A stretch of 64,000 nucleotides of DNA from Litoreibacter janthinus (lineage in GTDB: Bacteria; Pseudomonadota; Alphaproteobacteria; Rhodobacterales; Rhodobacteraceae). Of the stretch, positions 51,701 to 63,751 are shown piece after piece. The translations under genes and the position numbers were made by a program. The stretch lies in the NCBI RefSeq assembly GCF_900111945.1, contig NZ_FOYO01000001.1, forward strand, positions 286,251-350,250, read 5' to 3'. The notes beneath the pieces are model-generated. The model saw only the letters and a list, made by a program, of their open reading frames with translations, had not been told where the DNA came from and made no database searches. Each line of letters starts with the position of its first letter. The stretch's first letter is position 1.

Positions 51701-52807
51701 ATGGCGGGGCTGTATCTCTCTGCGTTAACTCTGTCCCATTTCAGGTCCCACCGTCGTGTGGAGCTAGAACTCGACAACCGTCCAATCGCGATTTTCGGCT
51801 CCAATGGGGCAGGGAAAACCAACATTCTCGAAGCAATTTCGCTGCTGTCGCCTGGCCGTGGCCTTCGGCGCGCCAAAGCCGATGAAATCGCCCGCGCACC
51901 CGAAGCCCTAGGCTGGAAAGTTTCGTCGGTTTTGCACAGTCTCGGTCAGATTCACGAGATTGACACCAGCGCCGAGAGTGGCAGTAACCGCACGGTCAAG
52001 ATCGATGGCAAGACGGCTCCTCAGGTCGCTTTAGGGAAGGTTGCCCGTATAGTTTGGTTGGTTCCTGCTATGGACAGGCTTTGGCTCGAAGGGGCCGAAG
52101 GAAGGCGTAGGTTCCTTGACAGGATCACCCTAAGTTTCGAACCTAAACATGCGGAACTCTCAGTTTCATATGAGAAGGCGATGCGAGAACGGAACAGGCT
52201 GCTGAAAGACATGGTGCGCGACTCAATGTGGTATGGTGCGCTTGAAGCACAGATGGCAAAGGCAGGCGCACAGATCATAGCGAACCGCACCGCAGCGCTG
52301 AACCGCCTCAAGACAGCAATGGAAAGCGCCCATACTTCTTTCCCGACCGCTGAGCTATCGATCGAGAACCCTGATGATAGCGATTTCATCGATGGTCCCG
52401 ATGCTTTGCTTGCCGCCTTTCAGGCCTCCCGAACAATGGACCTGCGGGCTGGCCGCACATTGGTTGGACCGCACCGTGCCGACATGCAAGCGATCTACGA
52501 GGCAAAGAACATAGAAGCGAAGCAATGCTCCACTGGCGAACAGAAAGCGTTGCTCCTGTCTTTGATCCTGGCAAATGCTCGCGCGCTATCCGAAGATTTT
52601 GGCGCTGCGCCCATTATCCTGCTGGATGAGGTTGCGGCACATCTTGATTCAGGGCGACGTGCGGCCCTGTATGACGAAATATGCGCCCTAGGCGCGCAGG
52701 CTTGGATGACTGGAACAGGGGCCGAACTGTTCGAAGAACTCGGTGATCGCGCACAGCAATTTGAAGTTTCGGATGACGGTGGCACGTCACTGGTTGAACT
52801 TAGATGA
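51701..52807 (+). CDS. recF: DNA replication and repair protein RecF
   Basis: A 368-aa ABC-type ATPase of gap repair. Walker A is GSNGAGKT (33-40). The signature appears as CSTGEQKALLLSLILANA and Walker B as PIILLDEVAAHLD. It helps load RecA at gaps. It is in the classic dnaA-dnaN-recF order; a LysE gene separates it from gyrB. Confidence 0.95.
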   Translation: MAGLYLSALTLSHFRSHRRVELELDNRPIAIFGSNGAGKTNILEAISLLSPGRGLRRAKADEIARAPEALGWKVSSVLHSLGQIHEIDTSAESGSNRTVKIDGKTAPQVALGKVARIVWLVPAMDRLWLEGAEGRRRFLDRITLSFEPKHAELSVSYEKAMRERNRLLKDMVRDSMWYGALEAQMAKAGAQIIANRTAALNRLKTAMESAHTSFPTAELSIENPDDSDFIDGPDALLAAFQASRTMDLRAGRTLVGPHRADMQAIYEAKNIEAKQCSTGEQKALLLSLILANARALSEDFGAAPIILLDEVAAHLDSGRRAALYDEICALGAQAWMTGTGAELFEELGDRAQQFEVSDDGGTSLVELR

Positions 52808-52856
52808 GGCTGATTGTAGCGAAGTCAGCACGCGATCCATTCTTTTGTTGCTACAA

Positions 52857-53477
52857 ATGACAATCACACCGATCGAGTTCCTGTTTTACGCGGGCGGACT
52901 CTTCGTCCTTTTCCTTACCCCCGGCCCTGTTTGGGTCGCCCTGTTGGCGCGTGCAATGTCAGGCGGATTTAGGTCAGCTTGGCCGTTGGCCTTTGGCGTC
53001 GTCGTAGGAGATGTAATCTGGCCGCTGATAGCAGTTTTGGGCGTGTCATGGATTGTCGATCAGGCGAGCTGGTTCATGGACGCCCTCAAGTGGGTCGCAG
53101 CCGCGATGTTCATTGCTATGGGCGCCCTACTGATCAGGCACGCGGATAAGGAGTTGTCCGAAAACTCCAGCCTGACACGTCCTGGCATGTGGGCAGGCTT
53201 TATTGCAGGCGTTGTCGTGATCATGTCCAATCCCAAGGCAGTCCTGTTCTACATGGGGGTGCTACCGGGCTTCTTCGACCTGACCCAAGTCACTCGCTGG
53301 GATATTGCGGCAATCTGCGTCCTCAGCTTTCTCGTTCCCTTGTTGGGCAATCTTGTGCTCGCCGCATCGGTCGATAGAGTCAGGGGCCTGCTAAAAGCAC
53401 CAGGCGCCGTAAGGAGGATAAACGTTGTTGCAGGATGGCTTCTGATCGGCGTGGGCGCTGTAATCGTCATGACGTAA
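52857..53477 (+). CDS. LysE-family translocator
   Basis: A 206-aa membrane protein with five to six helices and the family N-terminus LFVLFLTPGPVWVALLARAM followed by GFRSAWPLAFGVVVGD. It is an amino acid exporter-type permease. ATG 52857 precedes the first helix; the longer frame to 52743 overlaps recF and is not used. It interrupts the recF-gyrB order. The substrate is unknown. Confidence 0.88.
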   Translation: MTITPIEFLFYAGGLFVLFLTPGPVWVALLARAMSGGFRSAWPLAFGVVVGDVIWPLIAVLGVSWIVDQASWFMDALKWVAAAMFIAMGALLIRHADKELSENSSLTRPGMWAGFIAGVVVIMSNPKAVLFYMGVLPGFFDLTQVTRWDIAAICVLSFLVPLLGNLVLAASVDRVRGLLKAPGAVRRINVVAGWLLIGVGAVIVMT

Positions 53478-53584
53478 TAGCACCGCTGGCAGCCGTCTTG
53501 CGTGCGTATGTAAGACTAATTTTACCGTTGGCTCTGTCGCCAAAATTCGTCGCGTCGCCAGACACAATATCTTGCGTCAATTGC

Positions 53585-53613
53585 GTGACATCCCTCCGCA
53601 AAAAGCCTATATT
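53585..53613 (+). promoter_or_regulatory. gyrB promoter
   Basis: GTGACA (53585-53590), 17 bp and TATATT (53608-53613) form a near-consensus sigma-70-type promoter 27 bp before the gyrB start. Confidence 0.6.
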
Positions 53614-53625
53614 TCGCGCAACTAA

Positions 53626-56055
<2,430 letters not shown>

Positions 56056-56312
56056 GCTCGGCAACAGTCGCTAAAGATTCGTGATTGCGAAGCGAAGTTG
56101 CGCAGTCTTGGACCGCACCAATGTAGGGGCCGAAATTCTTTTGGTCTCTACATATCACTGTCGCGGAACAAAAATCCTCGATTATTCAATCACTACGAGC
56201 AGGAACCGGCCGGATCCGCGCCCTTTCGAAACTGAAAACAAGCGCGGCTCCCTTGCTTTAAAGGCCATTTCTCGCGAAGCTGGGGTATTATCCAAATGTG
56301 TGAGTTTGACCA

Positions 56313-57836
56313 ATGCCCTTCGTACCCGCCCCAAATCCCGATCAGCGCTATGTCTTTTTTGGCGATAGTTTGTCCGACGACGGCAACCTTTACGCAGCAT
56401 CCGACGGACTTTTACCCGACCCAATTCGGGACACACTGGGCGGCTTCGGCGGGCGCGCCAGCAACGGACCGACCTATGCGGAATATATTGCAGCCCTATC
56501 AGGGCTAGGGCCTTCGCTGAATTATGCGATTGCAGGCGGCGAAGCCGCAGGCACTCAGCCAATTGCTGACTTCATCGTCGAAAATGGCTTGGCCGGTGAA
56601 GTGATCGTCGGAAATGATGATCCAAGACTTACGTTCGATATGAATCTTGGGGCTCAAGTGGATAGGTTTTCTGCTGACGTCGGCAGTCAGGACCTGAGCG
56701 ACGTGTCGGCGTTCGTCCTCGTCGGAGCGAATGACTACTTCGCGATCGAGGGCGACAACATCATCTCTGCTGGCCTTGCGCTTCTTGGAACGCTCGATGC
56801 CGCTGTAGACGCGACGATAGATTCAGCTTTGGAGTTATCCAACCTCGGCGTGGGGCAAGTCGTAATCTCTTCATTGCCGTCAGCAGGTTTCATTCCCGGC
56901 ATCACGGGTTTGGGGAGTCTAGCAGTCGACGTTGTCGACTTCCTGATCGACGCCCATAACTCAGGCCTCCAGAATGGCGTGAATAGCCTCGTGGCTCAGG
57001 GCATTGACGCCGTTTATCTGGATATGGAAGCGATGACGGCCGCTATTGCGGATGATCCGACGTCGTTTGGCATTTTCGCCCCCCTCTCTTTGACACTTAC
57101 AAGCGGTGATGTTGCGGCGTTATCCGCATACGACACGGACCAGATCGGTTTTTGGGACAGCATCCACCCGTCAGCTGCAACCCATGGCGTTCTTGGCGCC
57201 TACACATCCTTCGCGCTGCAACAGGCGGCGGTTGTTCTGTCTGGTGGAGATAACGCGGAAACACTCGGTGGCGGTAATGACCTGGTTCTGGCGTATGCCG
57301 GCGATGACCAGGTGCTTGCCGGCGGCGGTGATGACATTGTCTTCTTGGGCAGCGGAAATGACGCCGCAATGGGCGAAGCCGGCGCTGATCTAATATCTGG
57401 CGGCGTTGGGAACGACCTGATTATGGGCGGCGCTGGAAATGATATTCTCTCCGGCGGCCAAGGGAATGATGTCGTCGAAGGCGGCGACGGGAATGACATT
57501 CTGATCGATGGCCTGGGAAGTGACACATTGACCGGCGGGGAGGGCGACGATGTCTTCTTCTTCTTTGAGGATGGCCTAATCGCCGGATCCGATGATGGCT
57601 TGGTTGATAGCTTCGATGGCGGCAACGGGCAGGACGCTTTGCTTTTGGTCTTGTCACAAGCCACAGTTGATACGCTCGTAGCCAATGGCACCACGTCTGA
57701 ACCCGATGTCTTCGCGAGCCTCGGCCTCGTTGTTCAGAACATCGAGCAGATCGAGCTGGTGATAGGGTTGGAAGCGTTGGATGGCCTGCAAAACGAAGAT
57801 TGGTACGTTGAAGCCGATATTTGGGGGCTGCTCTAA
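56313..57836 (+). CDS. secreted SGNH/GDSL esterase with RTX calcium-binding repeats
   Basis: A 507-aa protein. The N-terminal half is an SGNH hydrolase: VFFGDSLSDDGN carries the nucleophile Ser19, VGANDYF gives block III, and FWDSIHPSA gives the Asp/His pair. Residues about 325-415 are nonapeptide RTX repeats (GGAGNDILSGGQGNDVVEGG), expected to form a calcium beta-roll. There is no N-terminal signal peptide, so export by a type I system using a C-terminal signal is inferred; no ABC exporter is adjacent. ATG 56313 has a weak ribosome site. It may be a lipase, phospholipase or polysaccharide esterase. Confidence 0.88.
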   Translation: MPFVPAPNPDQRYVFFGDSLSDDGNLYAASDGLLPDPIRDTLGGFGGRASNGPTYAEYIAALSGLGPSLNYAIAGGEAAGTQPIADFIVENGLAGEVIVGNDDPRLTFDMNLGAQVDRFSADVGSQDLSDVSAFVLVGANDYFAIEGDNIISAGLALLGTLDAAVDATIDSALELSNLGVGQVVISSLPSAGFIPGITGLGSLAVDVVDFLIDAHNSGLQNGVNSLVAQGIDAVYLDMEAMTAAIADDPTSFGIFAPLSLTLTSGDVAALSAYDTDQIGFWDSIHPSAATHGVLGAYTSFALQQAAVVLSGGDNAETLGGGNDLVLAYAGDDQVLAGGGDDIVFLGSGNDAAMGEAGADLISGGVGNDLIMGGAGNDILSGGQGNDVVEGGDGNDILIDGLGSDTLTGGEGDDVFFFFEDGLIAGSDDGLVDSFDGGNGQDALLLVLSQATVDTLVANGTTSEPDVFASLGLVVQNIEQIELVIGLEALDGLQNEDWYVEADIWGLL

Positions 57837-57840
57837 GCGG

Positions 57841-57976
57841 AAAAGCGCTTTTGAAACAGTGCCTAACGCCCAGAATCGCGGGGCGAATTTCGCCAAATCC
57901 TCTCTAGAGTCCGAGTACCAAGGGCGGCAAAAAAGCGCGATTTTCGGTTAAAACTGGCCATTTTTCATGAAAAAGG
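57841..57976. other. two palindromes in the gap after the esterase gene
   Basis: AAAAGCGCTTTT (57841-57852) starts 5 bp after the esterase stop and may act as a weak terminator. TTTTTCATGAAAAA (57961-57974), flanked by CC and GG, is a 14-bp perfect palindrome 117 bp before the next start and could be an operator of the polysaccharide cluster. Otherwise 57837-58092 holds no gene I can support. Confidence 0.4.
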
Positions 57977-58092
57977 CTAACTTGCGCCGCATATCTGCAC
58001 CATCAGTGCTGGCTATACCTGAGGACATAACTTGACCGCTTAAAGTGCACATAAGGTGCCCTATTCTGAGCCCGAAACGAGAAGGTAATGCC

Positions 58093-58872
58093 GTGAAACG
58101 TTTCTTTTACACCCTGTTTTCCGCACTCATGTTGAGTGCACCCGCCAATGTAAATGCCGCTGACCTCATGAACTACAACGTTGCAAGTGCAACGGAGTTG
58201 TCGCAGTTGTTCCCCAAGTCGGGGCGTGGCTTCACCAATATCAAATCAACTTATGACGACAATAAGATCCAAATGGCTGGTGGCTCGGTTGCAATGCGCG
58301 CCGTTAAACGCCCAAGCGGATCATCGAAAGTGTCTAAAGCAAGTCTCGTCCACGAAGGATTTGAAGCACGCCAAGGTGACATCCTTAAGATTTCGCTGCG
58401 GATAAAGATCAATCCTGGCAACGCTGATGGCCTATATTTCATGGATCTGGAATGTACGACCTGCTGGCCACCAATCGCGCCTGTTTCCAACCAAAGCCCC
58501 GGTATCCGGATGTACATTGACCGCTCAAACGGTCGTCTCGGAATCGACCGTGGTAAGATCGGTTTCCGGTCCCAGCCGATGCGCTCGCCCGGCCCACGTT
58601 TTCCAATCGGGGAATGGGTAGACGTCGTTTGGAAGATTGGTCTGTCCGAAAGCTCCAATGGTTGGGTTGAAGTCAAAACAAACGGCCGCCTCTTGCTGCA
58701 AGCGAAAGGTGCTACCCTTCCAAGCCGCTCGACTTTTTTGAAGTATGGCATCCTGCTTTCCGCACTCAAATATGACTATGTCGAAGTTGGTGCGACCGCG
58801 AACGAGACTGGCCGGGATCAAACCGTCCAGATTGCAAGCCTGCGGATTCAAAAGGCAGCTGGAGGTTTCTAG
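58093..58872 (+). CDS. secreted heparin-lyase-I-like jelly-roll protein
   Basis: A 259-aa exported protein. Signal peptide residues are about 1-22, ending NVNA. The mature part is beta-rich with EGFEARQGDILKISLRIKIN, LYFMDLECTTCW, GEWVDVVWKIGLS and a C-terminal YVEVGATA, resembling the heparin lyase I / polysaccharide-lyase jelly-roll group seen beside exopolysaccharide genes. GTG 58093 starts the signal peptide; ATG 58045 is rejected. It may cut or bind the polymer made by the cluster. Catalytic residues cannot be assigned with confidence. Confidence 0.65.
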   Translation: MKRFFYTLFSALMLSAPANVNAADLMNYNVASATELSQLFPKSGRGFTNIKSTYDDNKIQMAGGSVAMRAVKRPSGSSKVSKASLVHEGFEARQGDILKISLRIKINPGNADGLYFMDLECTTCWPPIAPVSNQSPGIRMYIDRSNGRLGIDRGKIGFRSQPMRSPGPRFPIGEWVDVVWKIGLSESSNGWVEVKTNGRLLLQAKGATLPSRSTFLKYGILLSALKYDYVEVGATANETGRDQTVQIASLRIQKAAGGF

Positions 58873-58967
58873 CTCGACGTCTAAGCAAGCCGCGAATTAA
58901 GTGTGAAAACAAGTCAGTTCTCTCGAAGAAGTAATGACTTAGATGATATTTAGACTAACGTAGAGAC

Positions 58968-60146
58968 ATGTGCCCTCAACCAGTTTTACATGTCATTTAC
59001 TCGATGGATCGCGGCGGCGCGGAAACGTTGCTGTTAGAAAGCGTAAGAAGTAACCCGGCGTCCCATGCGGACGGCGGGTTTCCCGCCAAGATCATTTGTT
59101 GGCATCACGAAGGTGAGCTGGCAGACCAAATTCGCGCCACCGGCATCAGCGTCGAAGTTCTAGGACGCAAATCAAGACCGCTTTGGCAAATCCCACTTAT
59201 TCTGAATGATCTTCGCCTTCTCATTCGAGCAGTTGCAGAAAGCGCTGAAAGCCATGGCGCTCAGATCATCCACGGGCATTTGGTTGATGGTGCCTTCATC
59301 GCAGTTCTGGCGGCGTCATCCGCTCGCGCGAAAGCGGTGGCCACGATTTATTCGAACCACGTCATCCCAATGTCTCTCAGGCCGGGCACGCTCAAGCGCT
59401 GGATTTGGGAACGCGTTACGCGGTATTCGTTTCGAAGGCTCGACAGGGTCATTTCGATCTCTGACGACGTCACCGAAACGCTGGTAAAAGAATTTGCAGC
59501 TCCACCTGACCGCATTGCAGTCATCCCCGTAAGTGTTGCGGAGATGCGCCCCGTAATCGACCGCGATACAGCACGCGGGATGTTCAATATCCCACAAGAC
59601 TGCTTTTGCATGGTTACCGTTGGGCGCTTAGCACCGAACAAGCAGCACAAGGCGTTAATATCGGCAGTTGGCCTATTGCGCGACGCGGGTCGCGACGTCC
59701 ACCTTTTGATCGCCGGCCGCGGCCCGGAGCAAGATGCCCTCAGCCAGCAAATCAGCGAACTGGGTCTGGATGGTCACGTCACCCTGCTTGGCCCATACCC
59801 CGACCTGAGCGAGCCGACCGTCGCCGCAGATCTATTTGTAACGGCCTCGCTGTCTGAAGGCGTTTCACTTGCTTTGCTCGAAGCGATGTCAGCGCACCGA
59901 CCTATTCTTTCGACAGCATGTGAAGGCAACCGTGACCTGCTGGCAGATGGCCGTGGCCACTTGGTTTCGGAAGGTGACGTTCAAGCGATCGCAGATGGCA
60001 TCGCGACACTCATAGACAACCCTGAATTGCGCGAAAAATATGCTCTGACAGCCTTCCCCTATTACCGTGACAATTATTCCCAAGAGGCAAGCTTCGCGGC
60101 ACAAGCCGCGACCTATGCTGCCGTTCTCGAAGATACCTCAACATGA
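58968..60146 (+). CDS. family-4 glycosyltransferase
   Basis: A 392-aa GT-B-fold retaining glycosyltransferase. The N-terminal glycine-rich acceptor motif is SMDRGGAETLLLES (12-25). The C-terminal nucleotide-sugar site has VGRLAPNKQHKALI and the E-x7-E motif in SLSEGVSLALLEAMSAHRPI. It transfers a sugar during surface polysaccharide assembly in the cytosol. It overlaps the next gene by ATGA. Confidence 0.9.
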   Translation: MCPQPVLHVIYSMDRGGAETLLLESVRSNPASHADGGFPAKIICWHHEGELADQIRATGISVEVLGRKSRPLWQIPLILNDLRLLIRAVAESAESHGAQIIHGHLVDGAFIAVLAASSARAKAVATIYSNHVIPMSLRPGTLKRWIWERVTRYSFRRLDRVISISDDVTETLVKEFAAPPDRIAVIPVSVAEMRPVIDRDTARGMFNIPQDCFCMVTVGRLAPNKQHKALISAVGLLRDAGRDVHLLIAGRGPEQDALSQQISELGLDGHVTLLGPYPDLSEPTVAADLFVTASLSEGVSLALLEAMSAHRPILSTACEGNRDLLADGRGHLVSEGDVQAIADGIATLIDNPELREKYALTAFPYYRDNYSQEASFAAQAATYAAVLEDTST

Positions 60147-61003
60147 AAGTCATTGTTGCAGGCGTAAATGGCTTCATCGGGCGCGCCATGGCTCGCTACC
60201 TGCAAGAGGTCGAGAATGCCGAAGTACTGGGACTCGTCAGAGACCTGAATGAGGCACCAGCCACGGACGGAATACGCCTGGTGTCGAAGCTGGAAGCAGC
60301 TGACTGCATGATTAATCTTGCAGGAAGCGGAGGAATCCCGGAATCTTTCACCGACCCTGTCGCGGCCTTTCAATCGACCTGCACTTTGACCGCCGCCCTT
60401 CTAGGGCAAGCCATCGACCTGAACATCCCAAAGTTCGTTCTGGCGTCCACTTGCGCTGTTTACCCGACGGGCCCTAATCCCAGTAGTGAGGACGGGCCAT
60501 TTGATTTGAACTCGCCATATGCGCAAGCGAAGTTTGCGGCAGAAACCTATCTGCGGTCGGCCTTCGAAATTACTGGGATCGACGCAAAATCCGTGAGGCT
60601 CGCCAATGTATATGGGCCATTCCAAACGCGGCAAATGATACAGGAACTAGCCGAGCGGGCACAGTCAGGGGACGGCCCAGTCAGTATCCGCAGTAGCGGT
60701 GCAGAACGTCGAGACTTCCTTCATGTGGACGACTGCGCCGCTGGCCTGTGGACGCTGTGTCAGAACGGTGATGCCGGCGGAATTTACAATCTAGGATCCG
60801 GAGAACCCCGTCGCATTTACGACGTGGCCCAGCAGATATGCTCTCATTTCGGGAAATCCCTTGAAGCAAAAGAACCTGACGTTCAGTATGAAGGCCAGCA
60901 CGATGCCTTTCCTGACGTCACAAAAGCCCGGCACCTCGGTGTTTACCCTCGGGTCTCATTCGACGCCGGATTGAAAGCAACTCTAGAGAGATTGGTGAAG
61001 TAA
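60143..61003 (+). CDS. NAD-dependent epimerase/dehydratase (SDR)
   Basis: A 286-aa extended SDR. The NAD motif is GVNGFIGRAM (8-17), the catalytic region is STCAVYPTG and YAQAKFAAE (Tyr-x3-Lys), and the C-terminal substrate part includes RRDFLHVDDCAAGL. It modifies a nucleotide sugar. It is coupled to the glycosyltransferase by an ATGA overlap and sits 2 bp before the next SDR gene. Confidence 0.87.
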   Translation: MKVIVAGVNGFIGRAMARYLQEVENAEVLGLVRDLNEAPATDGIRLVSKLEAADCMINLAGSGGIPESFTDPVAAFQSTCTLTAALLGQAIDLNIPKFVLASTCAVYPTGPNPSSEDGPFDLNSPYAQAKFAAETYLRSAFEITGIDAKSVRLANVYGPFQTRQMIQELAERAQSGDGPVSIRSSGAERRDFLHVDDCAAGLWTLCQNGDAGGIYNLGSGEPRRIYDVAQQICSHFGKSLEAKEPDVQYEGQHDAFPDVTKARHLGVYPRVSFDAGLKATLERLVK

Positions 61004-61005
61004 TT

Positions 61006-61995
61006 GTGAGTATGAATGGTAAAAAAGTCCTGATTACAGGCGCAGGCGGGTTCATTGGCTCGCACCTGACGGAGCAGTTGGTTCGCGAAGGTGCTGATGT
61101 CCGTGCCTTTGTCCGCTACACATCCAACGGCAAACCCGGACTGTTGGGCCTGTTACCTGACGACATACGCAGCCAGATCGATATCCATATGGGCGATCTT
61201 GGTGACGCAGAAGCACTGCGCCGCGCCATGCTGGACCGTGATATCGTTTTCCATCTCGGGGCGCTCATTGCTATTCCCTACTCCTACATCAATCCGACCG
61301 ATGTATTCCGTGTGAACGTCAACGCGACACAGAACATTCTCAACATCGCGCGCGATCTGGGGACTGACCGCGTCGTCCACACCTCCACCTCCGAGGTTTA
61401 CGGCACCGCGATCTACGCACCGATTGACGAGCAACACCCAATTCAGGCGCAATCACCGTACTCCGCATCCAAGATCGCGGCGGACGCGATGGTGAAGTCC
61501 TACCACCTTTCCTTCGATTTGCCCGTCGCAACGTTGCGCCCGTTCAACACCTTCGGCCCACGCCAGTCCGGGCGCGCAGTCATTCCAACTATCATTGGTC
61601 AGGCTCTGTTCTCGGACAAGATCGAGCTTGGGAGCCTGACGCCGAAACGCGACTTGACCTATGTCGCTGATACCGTCGCCGGTTTCATTTCAGTCGCGAC
61701 ACATAAAGAAGCGATCGGGCGTGTCACCAATGTGGGCACGGGTCGCGAGATTTCGATCGGAGAGCTCGCCGAAATGGTGAATAAAATCGTTGGTCGTGAC
61801 CTCCCTATCGTCAGCAAAGAAGAACGTGTCCGCCCCGAAAAGAGCGAGGTTTTCCGACTGCTCTGCAATGCCGATTGGGCGCGCGAAAACTTGGGGTGGA
61901 ACGACGCGACGACACTAGAGCAAGGGTTGACCCATGTGATCGACTTCATCCGTGAGCATCCGAACTGGACCGATATTTCCCGATACGAAGTCTAA
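61006..61995 (+). CDS. NAD-dependent 4,6-dehydratase, LegB-like
   Basis: A 329-aa extended SDR. The NAD motif is GAGGFIGSHL. The segments STSEVYGTAIYAPI and SPYSASKIAADAM carry the Ser/Tyr/Lys triad, and RPFNTFGPRQSGRAVIPTII is highly typical of LegB, the UDP-GlcNAc-type 4,6-dehydratase of the legionaminic acid route and related glycan pathways. The start is GTG 61006 or ATG 61012. The other leg genes are not seen in the window, so a different deoxy-amino sugar is possible. Confidence 0.85.
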   Translation: MSMNGKKVLITGAGGFIGSHLTEQLVREGADVRAFVRYTSNGKPGLLGLLPDDIRSQIDIHMGDLGDAEALRRAMLDRDIVFHLGALIAIPYSYINPTDVFRVNVNATQNILNIARDLGTDRVVHTSTSEVYGTAIYAPIDEQHPIQAQSPYSASKIAADAMVKSYHLSFDLPVATLRPFNTFGPRQSGRAVIPTIIGQALFSDKIELGSLTPKRDLTYVADTVAGFISVATHKEAIGRVTNVGTGREISIGELAEMVNKIVGRDLPIVSKEERVRPEKSEVFRLLCNADWARENLGWNDATTLEQGLTHVIDFIREHPNWTDISRYEV

Positions 61996-62016
61996 TTCTT
62001 TGAAAGGTATTCGATT

Positions 62017-62715
62017 ATGAGAGCCATTGTTCTAGCCGGCGGGGAAGGCAAGCGCCTGCGCCCCTACACCCACGTTCTGCCCAAGCCGTTGATGCCCGTC
62101 GGTGGCAGACCAATTCTAGAAATTATCGTCGGTCAGCTCAAAGCAGCAGGCTTTGACGACCTCACATTCGCAGTGGGGTATCTTGCCTCGATCATCCAAA
62201 CCTATTTCCATGACGGTAGCCGATTTGGCGTCAAAATCGGATACTCCATGGAGGAAAAAAAGCTCGGCACCGCCGGGCCTTTGGGGCTAATCAAAGATCG
62301 GCCTACCGATCCTTTCCTTGTCATGAATGGCGATATCCTGACCAACATTGACTACGCCGCATTCATGGAAGCCCACAAAGCTTCGGGCGCCTTGGCAACG
62401 CTCGCTGTTTTCCCAAAAGCTGTTCCTATTTCCTTGGGCGTGCTTGAACTCGACGATGCTGACAACATCACTGGCTACATAGAAAAGCCGACCCTGCACT
62501 ATCCGGTCTCGACGGGCATGTATTGCTTCAACCCTCGAATTTTCGACTTCATTCCAGAGAACGAATATCTGGACCTGCCCGATCTAGTGCTGAAGCTGAT
62601 CGCTGCGGGCGAAACAGTTCGCGGATTCAACTTCGACGACCAGTGGCTCGATATTGGGCGCCCAAGCGACTACGAAGCGGCTGAAGAGCTTTTCGCCAAA
62701 GTTAAGACCGACTAA
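62017..62715 (+). CDS. sugar-1-phosphate nucleotidyltransferase
   Basis: A 232-aa enzyme with the nucleotidyl-transfer signature LAGGEGKRLRPYTHVLPKPL (6-25), LVMNGDILTN (metal Asp) and QWLDIGRPSDYEAA. It belongs to the HddC/RmlA-like superfamily, making NDP-sugars for surface glycan. Which nucleotide and sugar it uses is open; in LegB-type clusters the CTP or GTP transferase sits in this place. Its last 14 bp overlap the convergent gene. Confidence 0.88.
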   Translation: MRAIVLAGGEGKRLRPYTHVLPKPLMPVGGRPILEIIVGQLKAAGFDDLTFAVGYLASIIQTYFHDGSRFGVKIGYSMEEKKLGTAGPLGLIKDRPTDPFLVMNGDILTNIDYAAFMEAHKASGALATLAVFPKAVPISLGVLELDDADNITGYIEKPTLHYPVSTGMYCFNPRIFDFIPENEYLDLPDLVLKLIAAGETVRGFNFDDQWLDIGRPSDYEAAEELFAKVKTD

Positions 62716-63751
62716 AGCGGCTACGCAGCTTTTGAGCCAGTGGCTTGGCACGAGTTTCCAAGAAGTGAAGCAAGCGGCCTCGAATTGTTGGACGATACAG
62801 CGTGAGCCGATAGTGAGGGCGGATGTCGGAGGGCCAATCGGCCAGAATGTGCGGTCTGATCATACTTCCGCGGGAGGCGTCGACAGCTTCCAACCCTTCA
62901 ACTTGCGATGTCTTTACAATCTCATCCAGCAAAATTCGCCCGGGTGATAGCGCACTGAACGCCTCCCGATATGCCAGATTGTAATCCAAGAAACGGCCTT
63001 CATGGCGGAATCCGTAACGGTAGGATATCGCAGTTCCATCCAAGCTCATTATGTATATCTCTAGCTCGCCCTTTGCGGCCAGACCCTCAGAAATATCTCG
63101 CACGAAGTCCAGCCGATCATCTCTGAACAGGCCAGTGTCTTCGTCACCTTTCCAGCTGTCATCCTCGATGGACTTCAATGTGGCTAAGAGATCGTCCACC
63201 TCCTCAGGCGTTGGCAAATAATGGGCAACCTGCATATCTCCTGCTGCCGTCATCTTCTTTCGCCCGCGCTTCAGGCGATTTCGCAAGGTCGAAGAGTAGT
63301 CACTAAACTCAAGGGCCTTTCCGCCCTGATTCAGCACTACGACTGGCGCGTTCCCGCATTGCCGCCACAGCGCGGCAAAGCCAGCCTTTCCACATCCGCG
63401 ATCACTAGCGGTCTGATCTGGTGGCATTTCCTGAAGTTCGCTCAGCACTATCATGTCACACGTAGGCGCTCGGCTCAGGCCTTCCATCAGTTCCGACCAA
63501 GAAACGCCAGTGGCCTGAGTTACAAAAAACTGGTCCGCCATTGGGTCGCCAAGCACACGCAATACGCGTGTGGAAATTCCGCGAACACGGGTGTCGATCA
63601 GCTCAAACGGGATGCAAACGCCGTCCCCACTCAGGACATGGAGCTCGCCTTGCATGTGTTTGGCACAAGCTTTCAGCCAAGGTTGCTCCAGAAACAGACA
63701 CCCAGTGTTTCGGAAATCATCAGGCAGGCTTGTGCCCCAAGTTAGATTCAA
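62702..63751 (-). CDS. CelD/BcsL-like GNAT acyltransferase
   Basis: A 349-aa protein with the duplicated-GNAT (FemAB-like) layout of acetyltransferases in cellulose and exopolysaccharide clusters. Visible are YSSTLRNRLKRGRKKM, YIMSLDGTAISYRYGFRHEG and YNLAYREAFSALSPGRIL, all near the acyl-CoA site. The start is TTG 63751, which overlaps the upstream stop as TTGA. It probably decorates polymer or precursor with acyl groups. Confidence 0.8.
   Translation of the reverse strand: MNLTWGTSLPDDFRNTGCLFLEQPWLKACAKHMQGELHVLSGDGVCIPFELIDTRVRGISTRVLRVLGDPMADQFFVTQATGVSWSELMEGLSRAPTCDMIVLSELQEMPPDQTASDRGCGKAGFAALWRQCGNAPVVVLNQGGKALEFSDYSSTLRNRLKRGRKKMTAAGDMQVAHYLPTPEEVDDLLATLKSIEDDSWKGDEDTGLFRDDRLDFVRDISEGLAAKGELEIYIMSLDGTAISYRYGFRHEGRFLDYNLAYREAFSALSPGRILLDEIVKTSQVEGLEAVDASRGSMIRPHILADWPSDIRPHYRLTLYRPTIRGRLLHFLETRAKPLAQKLRSRFSRS

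Noticed and set aside
57250..57560. Repetitive GGCGGC/GGAAATGA-like DNA considered as a repeat array.
   Set aside because: It is the coding sequence of RTX nonapeptides in the esterase, not an independent DNA repeat.
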